Assembly (NCBI GenBank): GCA_016650355.1
Contig: JAENVX010000150.1
Location: 1-5,884 of the forward strand
DNA length: 5,884 nucleotides
Source of the DNA: Bacteroidia bacterium
GTDB lineage: Bacteria > Bacteroidota > Bacteroidia > Cytophagales > Cyclobacteriaceae
Direction: 5' to 3'
Shown here: one piece after another, positions 1 through 5,282 of the stretch
Position numbering within the stretch: the stretch's first letter is position 1
Layout of the letters: each line of letters opens with the position of its first letter
The notes under the pieces: generated by a model
What the model saw: the letters and a program-made list of their open reading frames with translations, nothing else
Told to the model about the DNA's origin: nothing
Database searches by the model: none
Program-made: the position numbers and the translations under genes

Positions 1-91
1 ACTTCCAATAAGCTAGGTTTCGAAACTGGATGTTAGATACTTAAATTAATGAAAGGTTTAATATAGAACATCATAATAAGTTCGCAGGTTA
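1..91. other. Left-edge gap downstream of serC, no nameable gene
   Basis: No gene can be named here. On the plus strand, frame 1 is open from base 1 and reads TSNKLGFETGC before a TAG stop at 34-36. The KLGFE pattern resembles the end of a GNAT acetyltransferase, so this could be the tail of a plus-strand gene converging on serC, but eleven residues are too few to claim it. The minus strand offers only a 13-residue ORF (33-74). A 10-bp palindrome, GTTTCGAAAC, lies at 17-26. I see no T-run hairpin that would serve as the serC terminator. Confidence 0.3.
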
Positions 92-1165
92 TTAGACAAT
101 GGTGTTGATTGTATCCACCAGTAATTCAAACTGTTCTTTTGAATGTGTAGGGAAGTTAGCGAAACGAAGCTGAGTCTTTTTCTTTTCCCCATAACCCTCT
201 CCGGCAAACAATCCTACTTTTTCCAAATGCTTTGAAATTGACTCTGTATGCTCGCCACTTTCGGCAACAATAACAGTTTGAGAACGCGAAGCTTTATCTT
301 TTACAAAGGGTTGAACTAATCCGTGTGTTTCAAGTGCTTGATAAAGAATGGCAGCCTTGTATTCTGTTTCCTTACGAATGATTTGAATGCCCCTTCTATT
401 AAAATCCTGAATTACTTTGTCGAGCAGATAGATATTTAGGACGTTGGGGGTTTCAGGTGTTTGGTTCTTTTTTTCATTGGTCAGTAATGTTGGAAGACTA
501 TGATAGGTACCTATTGATTTTCCATCGTTGGCCAATTTTTCTGCTTTCGCAATGCACCTGTCATTTACAAACCATACCCCAAGCCCTGCTGGAAGCCCAA
601 AACCTTTTTGAACAGAGAAATAAACAGAGTCAATTTTAGTAAAATCGAAATTTGGATAGGGTAGGGAAGAGACTGCGTCCACAACTATTAATGCCTCAGG
701 ATAGTTGAGCCTAAAATTATTTATAAATGCCATTGGCAATGAAACACCTGTGCTTGTTTCATTATGTGTTAAGGCAATTAGTTCCGTTTGTTCAGGTAAT
801 GTTACAGGTTCATTGAATCCGGATCCCAGGGGGGATTCAACCTTGAAAGTCGTTTTACCGAGTTGTCCTGCAATTTCAAAATACCGTTTCGAAAAAGCCC
901 CGTTGACAAAATGAGTTGAATCTTTTTCAACCAAATTCTGAATAGACCTCTCCCAAATTTCAGTAGCAGACCCGGTGAAGAAAATATGAAATCCAGAAGG
1001 TATTCCCAGTAATTCCTGTAAGCCACTTTTCACTTCAGCATAGATGTGCTCAAATTCCTTACTCCGATGAGATATCGATGGAATACTGTTTCTAAAAGCC
1101 TCGCGTACGTGATCTTGAACAGTATAAAAAAGCTGACTTGGTCCTGGCGTAAAATTTACATTCAT
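92..1165 (-). CDS. serC: Class V PLP-dependent aminotransferase, probable phosphoserine aminotransferase (SerC-like)
   Basis: This 357-residue protein has the fold-type I, class V aminotransferase layout. The motif SVQKGFGLPAG carries the probable PLP-binding lysine K187 with Q186 before it. D163 in VVDAVSS should contact the PLP pyridine nitrogen, and THNETSTG (133-140) and TPETPN (236-241) are further class V signatures. ISHRSKEF (31-38) matches the SerC pattern in which a His-Arg pair (H33-R34) binds substrate phosphate. The C-terminal His-Arg pair of E. coli SerC is absent: the matching region reads GYGEKKKTQLRFANFP. The expected reaction is 3-phosphohydroxypyruvate plus glutamate to phosphoserine plus 2-oxoglutarate, in the cytoplasm. 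The SerB-SerA fusion upstream on the same strand, which supplies the other two steps, supports this role. The ATG at 1165 lies 19 nt after a perfect -7 element and has no Shine-Dalgarno. A different class V activity, such as alanine-glyoxylate transamination, remains possible from sequence alone. Confidence 0.82.
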   Translation of the reverse strand: MNVNFTPGPSQLFYTVQDHVREAFRNSIPSISHRSKEFEHIYAEVKSGLQELLGIPSGFHIFFTGSATEIWERSIQNLVEKDSTHFVNGAFSKRYFEIAGQLGKTTFKVESPLGSGFNEPVTLPEQTELIALTHNETSTGVSLPMAFINNFRLNYPEALIVVDAVSSLPYPNFDFTKIDSVYFSVQKGFGLPAGLGVWFVNDRCIAKAEKLANDGKSIGTYHSLPTLLTNEKKNQTPETPNVLNIYLLDKVIQDFNRRGIQIIRKETEYKAAILYQALETHGLVQPFVKDKASRSQTVIVAESGEHTESISKHLEKVGLFAGEGYGEKKKTQLRFANFPTHSKEQFELLVDTINTIV

Positions 1166-1172
1166 GGATTCA

Positions 1173-1185
1173 GTGATAAGATCAC
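1173..1185. repeat. 13-bp palindrome between serC promoter and start codon
   Basis: GTGAT-AAG-ATCAC is a perfect 5-bp inverted repeat with a 3-bp centre. It starts 8 bp upstream of the serC ATG and touches the edge of the predicted -7 element. It could be a regulator half-site pair or a small hairpin in a very short leader. It resembles a CRP-type site, but the spacing between half-sites is 5 rather than 6. No second copy was seen in front of the serA fusion. Confidence 0.3.
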
Positions 1186-1212
1186 AAAAGTAGTGTGAAC
1201 TTTACTAAAAAA
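1185..1212 (-). promoter_or_regulatory. Predicted Bacteroidota-type promoter of serC
   Basis: On the minus strand TACTTTTG (1192 down to 1185) matches the Bacteroidota -7 consensus TAnnTTTG at every fixed position. A T6 run (1212 down to 1207) lies about 14-16 nt upstream and is only a weak stand-in for the TTTG or TTG -33 element. The -7 box ends 19 nt before the serC ATG, which predicts a leader of roughly a dozen nucleotides. This suggests serC can be transcribed independently of the gene upstream. Confidence 0.55.
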
Positions 1213-1265
1213 TTAAAGTTAATCAAGAGTTAAAAGCATGAGAGATATTCTTATTTTTGAAACAT

Positions 1266-1283
1266 AAAATCCACTTGGATTTT
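1266..1283. repeat. 18-bp perfect palindrome in the ser intergenic gap
   Basis: AAAATCCA-CT-TGGATTTT is perfectly self-complementary over 8 bp on each side. As RNA it would form a 7-bp stem with a 4-nt loop on either strand. The A-tract and T-tract arms give it the look of a weak bidirectional terminator, but no extra T-run follows on either side. Its arms are identical to those of the repeat at 1459-1475. Confidence 0.5.
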
Positions 1284-1458
1284 GGGACACGTTTGCTGAA
1301 CCTAACAATTATACAATACCGAGTAAAGCTCTAGGACAAAACCAGGCCTCATGCTGACGATTCTGTCAGTACCTCGCCCTAAAAGCAGGATAACAGTGGA
1401 AGGTTGCGACTATAGGGCAGCTCAAAACTTGTCTTTCTGGGGTTCAGAAATTCCTCTC

Positions 1459-1478
1459 AAAATCCGGTGGATTTTTTT
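1459..1478. terminator. Hairpin at the 3' end of the serA fusion, weak bidirectional terminator candidate
   Basis: AAAATCC-GGT-GGATTTT (1459-1475) forms a 7-bp stem with a 3-nt loop and abuts the TAA stop of the serA fusion at 1477-1479. Read on the plus strand it is followed by further Ts, making a seven-T run (1472-1478) typical of an intrinsic terminator. Read on the minus strand, the direction of the known genes, the only U-tract is the TTTT inside the stem, so termination of serA transcripts here would be inefficient. The low GC of the stem also argues for weak function. Confidence 0.4.
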
Positions 1479-3369
1479 AATACAATACCCTGAACTTGAT
1501 TGTATTCTCAATCGCGCGAAGTTCTTTTATCACTTCTTTGTCGTACTCTTTGTCGATATCAGTGATTACATAACCGATGCTTTCATTTGTCTTCAAATAC
1601 TGGCCAGCGATATTGATTTCATTATTGGCTAATATCAGGTTAATCTTGGCTAAGATACCGGGCACGTTATTGTGAATATGAATCAGTCTATGAGCATTTT
1701 CTAAAATGGGTAACGTAAGGTTAGGAAAGTTAACACTATTGCTTGTGCTGCCGGTGTTGATGTAGTCCATCAATTTGCCAGGCACAAAGTTTCCAATGTT
1801 TTCCTGTGCTTCAGAGGTGCTTCCTCCAATGTGTGGAGTCAAGATAGTATTGGGTAATCCTCTTAATTCAGAAACAAACTCCTCGTTGTTGCTGATAGGT
1901 TCGTATGGGAATACATCAATGGAGCATCCTCCAACTTTTCCATTTGCAATATTTTCTTGGAGCGCTTTAATGTCAACAATATGCCCACGACTAAGGTTTA
2001 AAAAAATTACACCCTTCTTCATTGACCTAAATTCATCTTCTCCAATCATATTCGCATTGGATTCTCTTCCGTCTACATGCAAGGAAATGACATCAGAGAT
2101 TGTTAACAGCTCTTTTAAAGTTTTGCATTTGGTTGCATTGCTGAGAGCCAATCGTTCTTCCTTGTCATAATAGAAGACCTTCATGCCTAAGTTTTCAGCA
2201 ATCACAGAAAGTTGAGCTCCTATATTTCCATAGCCAATAATGCCCAACTTCTTTCCCCTTACTTCAAAACTTCCAGTGGCCGATTTGTCCCATTTTCCCA
2301 AATGCATCTTTGCTGACTTATCGGGGATGTTTCGCATAAGCATAATCATTTCGGCAATCGCTAACTCCACTACCGATCGTGTATTACTGAACGGAGCATT
2401 AAAAACGGCAATACCTTTTTTTGTAGCTGCTTTTAAATCTATTTGATTGGTGCCAATACAAAATGCACCAATGACCATTAGCCTGTTGGCATTTTCAAGA
2501 ACCTTTGCGGTTACCTGGGTTTTAGATCGAATACCGAGAACTGAAACATTTTTTATCTTTTCGCAAAGCTCGGCTTCATCTAAAGCGGCAGTATAAGTCT
2601 CAACGTTAAAACCTTCGGCTTTCATAAGCTCGAGAGCAACAGGATGTACATTCTCCAACAAGAGCACGTTTATTCTGTTCTTAGGGTAGGAGATGGCGGT
2701 GTTCAAATTGTTTAGGTACAGGAATTCATCGAAGCTTGGCGCAATGTGATCTGCATTTTTCAATACGCTTTCACGTTCAACGTTTTCGGTGAAGGCAAAA
2801 AACTTGTTGGCCAGTCCTGCATGTTTGATTTCATAGTCTGTGTATCCATCTCCGATCACGTATACATCGCCAGGCAGGTTGAGTCTTTTAAGTTGTTCAA
2901 CTTTTCCATTGTTGGCCGAAAGGGGGTTCTCTTTATCAAAGCCAATTACATTCCCTTGTTCGTCAAACTGAAAGCGGTTAGCAAAAATATTTTCCTGCTT
3001 TATGCCATATTCCATTACAATGGGATCAATGAAGGCGTGAAATCCATTTGAAATGATATAGATGTTATCAGCATATGTTTGGAAGAACTCTCTATTGCGC
3101 TTGAATGACTCTGAAACTTTATCGCGTAGTACCTTAATCAATTGCTCTAGATGCCTTTTGTTTGGAGATAATAATGCAATCCGTTGTTCAAGGGACTCGC
3201 GGAATGATAATGATCCATCCATGCCTTGGTTAGTAATTTCAATGATCTTGCTAACCATTCTTTTTTGATCAGGATGATCCTTTAAGGATATTTCGGCCAA
3301 GGCGTCAAATGCTTCTACTTTGGTAAATGTGCTGTCGAAATCGATTACAATAAACTTATTCAGTTTCAT
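1477..3369 (-). CDS. serA: Phosphoserine phosphatase / D-3-phosphoglycerate dehydrogenase fusion (SerB-SerA)
   Basis: This 630-residue bifunctional protein has two parts. Residues 1 to about 222 form a HAD phosphatase: motif I DFDST with nucleophile D10 and acid/base D12, motif II SNG (107-109), the motif III lysine K156, and motif IV GDGYTDYE with D174 and D178. Residues from about 232 to 630 closely resemble full-length E. coli SerA: RSKTQ (281-285), the NAD-binding GYGNIG (379-384), R461 in LSRGHIVD, E490 in FPYEP and H513 in TPHIGG as the Arg-Glu-His catalytic set. A C-terminal ACT domain (about 557-630) keeps H566, N568 and N586, which correspond to the serine-binding residues of E. coli SerA, so feedback inhibition by serine is expected. 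The fusion would catalyse steps one and three of serine synthesis, and step two would come from the aminotransferase at 92-1165. The ATG at 3369 lies 17 nt after a perfect -7 element. The length suits an intact fusion, and no frameshift is seen. The exact phosphatase substrate is inferred. Confidence 0.93.
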   Translation of the reverse strand: MKLNKFIVIDFDSTFTKVEAFDALAEISLKDHPDQKRMVSKIIEITNQGMDGSLSFRESLEQRIALLSPNKRHLEQLIKVLRDKVSESFKRNREFFQTYADNIYIISNGFHAFIDPIVMEYGIKQENIFANRFQFDEQGNVIGFDKENPLSANNGKVEQLKRLNLPGDVYVIGDGYTDYEIKHAGLANKFFAFTENVERESVLKNADHIAPSFDEFLYLNNLNTAISYPKNRINVLLLENVHPVALELMKAEGFNVETYTAALDEAELCEKIKNVSVLGIRSKTQVTAKVLENANRLMVIGAFCIGTNQIDLKAATKKGIAVFNAPFSNTRSVVELAIAEMIMLMRNIPDKSAKMHLGKWDKSATGSFEVRGKKLGIIGYGNIGAQLSVIAENLGMKVFYYDKEERLALSNATKCKTLKELLTISDVISLHVDGRESNANMIGEDEFRSMKKGVIFLNLSRGHIVDIKALQENIANGKVGGCSIDVFPYEPISNNEEFVSELRGLPNTILTPHIGGSTSEAQENIGNFVPGKLMDYINTGSTSNSVNFPNLTLPILENAHRLIHIHNNVPGILAKINLILANNEINIAGQYLKTNESIGYVITDIDKEYDKEVIKELRAIENTIKFRVLY

Positions 3370-3386
3370 CTTAGGTTATTGAGGCG

Positions 3387-3394
3387 CAAAAATA
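3387..3394 (-). promoter_or_regulatory. Predicted -7 element of the serA fusion promoter
   Basis: On the minus strand TATTTTTG matches TAnnTTTG exactly and ends 17 nt before the ATG, nearly the same geometry as in front of serC. No good -33 TTTG is seen about 20 nt further upstream. A 5-bp inverted repeat, TGAGG (3380-3384) and CCTCA (3404-3408), brackets the box and could be an operator, though repeats this short arise by chance. The promoter implies that the serine genes need not depend on ars transcription. Confidence 0.5.
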
Positions 3395-3451
3395 GAATTA
3401 TTACCTCAGAGTAAGGCGAATGCTAAGCTTAACAACCGTCAAATTTTTTTT

Positions 3452-3465
3452 CTAACAATTGTTAG
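3452..3465. repeat. 14-bp perfect palindrome overlapping the arsC stop codon
   Basis: CTAACAATTGTTAG is perfectly self-complementary and includes the TAA stop of arsC (3462-3464). As RNA it would give only a 5-bp stem with an AATT loop. In the direction of arsC it is followed by a run of eight As rather than Us, so it is a poor intrinsic terminator for the ars operon. It could instead be a transcription factor site for the serA promoter about 60 bp downstream. Confidence 0.45.
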
Positions 3466-3881
3466 GCTATATGTTGAGTAACAAAGTTTTGGCAATACAA
3501 CCTGATCATCTCTCTTACTCTCCTAAACTCAGCAGTGATCTCATCCTCAGTTCCTTTCGCTTTAGCAGGATCCGGAAAATTTTGGTGAAGCATCATCACC
3601 TTGGCTGGAAAGTATGGGCAGTGCTCTTTGGCATTATCACAAACTGTGATCACATAGTCAAACTCTTCGTTATTGTATTCATTTACATTGTTTGAAGTAT
3701 GATGTGAGATATCAATCCCATTTTCTCTCATGGTGGCAATTGCTCTAGGATTTACGCCATGTGTTTCTATTCCAGCACTGAAGACTTCGACTTTGTCCTT
3801 GCCAAAATGTTCAAGATAACCATGGGCAATTTGACTCCGGCATGAGTTACCCGTACAAAGCACTAATATCTTTTTTTTCAT
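3462..3881 (-). CDS. arsC: Arsenate reductase, thioredoxin-coupled low-molecular-weight phosphatase type (ArsC)
   Basis: The 139-residue protein reduces arsenate to arsenite in the cytoplasm. It belongs to the low-molecular-weight tyrosine phosphatase fold, as in Bacillus subtilis and Staphylococcus ArsC, not the glutaredoxin-dependent E. coli type. The CX5R loop CTGNSCR starts with nucleophile C9 and ends with R15. The redox pair C81 and C88 sits in VCDNAKEHC, and the general acid D104 lies in FPDPAKAKGT. These are one residue earlier than the C10, C82, C89 and D105 set of the B. subtilis enzyme, and the length is typical. Its ATG overlaps the TGA of arsN2 by 4 bp (ATGA, 3878-3881), so translation is probably coupled. 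A run of eight As follows the ATG directly. It is the last gene of the ars cassette. Confidence 0.96.
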   Translation of the reverse strand: MKKKILVLCTGNSCRSQIAHGYLEHFGKDKVEVFSAGIETHGVNPRAIATMRENGIDISHHTSNNVNEYNNEEFDYVITVCDNAKEHCPYFPAKVMMLHQNFPDPAKAKGTEDEITAEFRRVREMIRLYCQNFVTQHIA

Positions 3882-4327
3882 TTACTGATCGTAAATTTCA
3901 TAGCCAACGCAGAAGTTGGACAAACATGAGAAAATTCTGCAGACCTCTTTATAGTTTCAGGAATGAATTCCCTTGACACATCCTGAAATCCTTTATTAAT
4001 GAAGTAATCGTGTGCTGTTTCAGTTAGCAAGTAAATCTCCTTTATTTTTAAACTTTTCGCTTTATAGATTATATCCTCTACAATTTTATTTCCAAGCGTC
4101 CGATTGCGTGATTTTTCCTGGACAGCCACAGAGCGCAGCAGGGCAGTAGTTCCATAAAGTTCCAGGCCTCCAGACCCAGCAAGGTCTCCGCCTTCATCAT
4201 GATACCCAAAGTAAAGACTTCCTTCCAATTTGATATCGTCAGCAGGTAGTTTATTCAATCTCAAAAACACTTGAAGTTTTTCAAGTGCAACTTGATCTTG
4301 AATCATAACGGGAGTATATCGTATCAT
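3878..4327 (-). CDS. arsN2: Arsenic-operon GNAT N-acetyltransferase, ArsN2-like
   Basis: I chose the ATG at 4327, giving 149 residues that begin MIRYTPV, because GNAT proteins usually start right at this first beta strand. A longer reading from a TTG at 4381 would overlap arsM and add a run unlike the family. The order is N-terminal strand, GGLELYG (strand beta 4, before ALLRSVAV), the acetyl-CoA loop, IKEIYLLTETAHDYFINKGF, and the C-terminal EFSHVCPTSALAMKF. That last motif, like E-F-x-x-x-C-P-x-S-A, is characteristic of ArsN-type proteins in ars operons. The acetyl-CoA loop reads RNRTLG, where the usual R-x-x-G-x-G has Thr for the first Gly. The substrate is uncertain: the related ArsN1 acetylates arsinothricin and phosphinothricin, but ArsN2 function is less clear to me. 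It starts 26 bp after the arsM stop and overlaps arsC by 4 bp. Confidence 0.88.
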   Translation of the reverse strand: MIRYTPVMIQDQVALEKLQVFLRLNKLPADDIKLEGSLYFGYHDEGGDLAGSGGLELYGTTALLRSVAVQEKSRNRTLGNKIVEDIIYKAKSLKIKEIYLLTETAHDYFINKGFQDVSREFIPETIKRSAEFSHVCPTSALAMKFTISK

Positions 4328-4353
4328 TAGTTTTAGGAACAACAGTTGAGGAA

Positions 4354-5226
4354 TCAATTGCAGCACTCGGGGCCACAGCAACTCTTTTTTTCTTCAGTCG
4401 CTTTTTCCTTCTTTGCGCCAGGTTTTTCAGCGTAGACAGTTATGCTTACAATTCCCAAATCCCCATTCTCTATTTTATCTAATTCATCATCGTTCAAATA
4501 AACAGAGAGTATTTCATCGGGGATTACTATCTTCTTCTCTTTTTGCAGCTTAATTTTCGTAAAACCAGCACCCTTAATGATTTGAAGATATTCTTCTTTT
4601 TCAATAGCACCCGAGATGCAGCCTGCATACATTTCTGCATTCTTCTTCAGGCCTTCCGGCAAGGCTCCGATCAACACGATATCTGATACACTAAAATGAC
4701 CGCCAGGTTTTAATACCCTAAACGTTTCAGCAAATGCTTGCTTTTTATCAGGCACTAAATTTAATACACAATTGCTCACCACTACATCTGCAACATTATC
4801 AGCTACAGGTAAATTCTCAATGTCTCCCAATCTGAACTCAACATTGTTATACCCTAGTATTTCAGTATTAGCCCTAGCCTTTTCCAGCATTTTTTCAGTA
4901 AAGTCGATACCAATAACTTTTCCACTTGCTCCTGTAACGGAGCGTGCAACAAAAGCATCATTGCCAGCACCAGAACCAAGGTCAATAACTACATCACCAT
5001 TTTCAATTTGAGCAAACTCAGTAGGTAGGCCACAGCCTAAACCCAAGTCAGCATTCTCAGCATAGCCAGCGAGTTTTGAATAGTCCTCCGCCATTATAGC
5101 AGCGTCAATTGTAGAACATCCACAGCTGCTTCCGCAGCAACTGGTTTCATTCTGTTCTTTAGATTGTACGGCAATTTCCGTGTATTTCTCTTTCACGATT
5201 TGTTTGAGTTGTTCATTGGTTGTCAT
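4354..5226 (-). CDS. arsM: Arsenite S-adenosylmethionine methyltransferase (ArsM)
   Basis: This 290-residue cytoplasmic enzyme transfers methyl groups from SAM to As(III), giving methylated and possibly volatile arsenicals. The SAM-binding motif I is VIDLGSGAGND (80-90), with the acidic D108 of GIDFTEKML after strand 2 and GDIENLP (134-140). The arsenite-binding cysteines are C65 in LGLGCG, C153 in VSNCVLNL and C203 in AGCISGA, matching the Cys72, Cys174 and Cys224 set of the Cyanidioschyzon enzyme. A cysteine cluster near residue 30 (C30, C31, C35, C37) probably supplies the counterpart of Cys44. The C-terminus is a lysine- and glutamate-rich linker ending in two more vicinal pairs (C283-C284 and C288-C289). 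The gene follows arsR after 56 bp, and that gap carries a second probable ArsR operator. The ATG at 5226 gives the usual family N-terminus. Confidence 0.96.
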   Translation of the reverse strand: MTTNEQLKQIVKEKYTEIAVQSKEQNETSCCGSSCGCSTIDAAIMAEDYSKLAGYAENADLGLGCGLPTEFAQIENGDVVIDLGSGAGNDAFVARSVTGASGKVIGIDFTEKMLEKARANTEILGYNNVEFRLGDIENLPVADNVADVVVSNCVLNLVPDKKQAFAETFRVLKPGGHFSVSDIVLIGALPEGLKKNAEMYAGCISGAIEKEEYLQIIKGAGFTKIKLQKEKKIVIPDEILSVYLNDDELDKIENGDLGIVSITVYAEKPGAKKEKATEEKKSCCGPECCN

Positions 5227-5246
5227 GGTACGTTTAAAGTTAAAGG

Positions 5247-5266
5247 TTATCGTAATATTGCGATTA
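5247..5266. promoter_or_regulatory. Second probable ArsR operator, upstream of arsM
   Basis: TTATCGTAATATTGCGATTA agrees with the arsR operator at 18 of 20 positions and keeps 8 of its 10 symmetric base pairs. It lies in the 56-bp gap between arsR and arsM, 20 bp before the arsM ATG and clear of both coding regions. Such a match to an imperfect palindrome in a non-coding gap is hard to explain by chance. It suggests that arsM and the genes after it have an additional ArsR-controlled promoter, or that ArsR acts as a roadblock. No convincing -7/-33 pair is visible; TAACTTTA (minus strand) lies near the arsM start. Confidence 0.8.
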
Positions 5267-5282
5267 GTGAAATCAATTTTTT

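Larger units (their letters stand above)
1166..1476. other. 311-bp intergenic region with promoter and clustered inverted repeats
   Basis: No convincing gene lies here. The serC-proximal end holds the promoter and the GTGAT palindrome. The remainder has an unusual density of inverted repeats: AAAATCC arms at 1266-1283 and again at 1459-1475, CTGAC/GTCAG at 1354-1369, GCCCTA/TAGGGC at 1376-1418 and TTTCTG/CAGAAA at 1434-1450. The stretch of about 1340-1450 looks richer in GC than the AT-rich DNA next to serC. It could be a remnant of a small palindromic repeat element, a structured untranslated region or a small RNA. It does not match any RNA family I can recognise by eye. Confidence 0.45.

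Noticed and set aside
17..26. GTTTCGAAAC palindrome as serC terminator
   Set aside because: The stem is only a few base pairs with no usable loop and no T-run follows on the minus strand.
802..1026. Minus-strand ORF of 74 codons inside serC
   Set aside because: It overlaps the conserved serC frame on the same strand and has no independent start signals.
1173..1185. CRP binding site before serC
   Set aside because: The half-sites resemble TGTGA/TCACA but the spacing is 5 instead of 6 and the outer base is not symmetric; it is kept only as an unnamed palindrome.
1340..1450. tRNA, known riboswitch or CRISPR-like array
   Set aside because: No cloverleaf with a TTCRA arm, no recognisable aptamer core and no regularly spaced direct repeats could be found by eye.
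1351..1632. Plus-strand ORF of 93 codons spanning the gap and the end of the serA fusion
   Set aside because: Its second half is antisense to the conserved ACT domain, and the translation has no recognisable motif.
1775..2170. Plus-strand ORF of 131 codons
   Set aside because: It lies entirely antisense to the conserved SerA catalytic domain and has no motif of its own.
2746..3268. Two plus-strand ORFs of 101 and 68 codons
   Set aside because: Both are antisense to the HAD phosphatase domain, whose motifs are intact on the minus strand.
4328..4381. N-terminal extension of ArsN2 from a TTG codon
   Set aside because: It would overlap arsM by 28 bp and add an 18-residue hydrophobic run not expected in a GNAT protein; the ATG at 4327 fits the fold and length.
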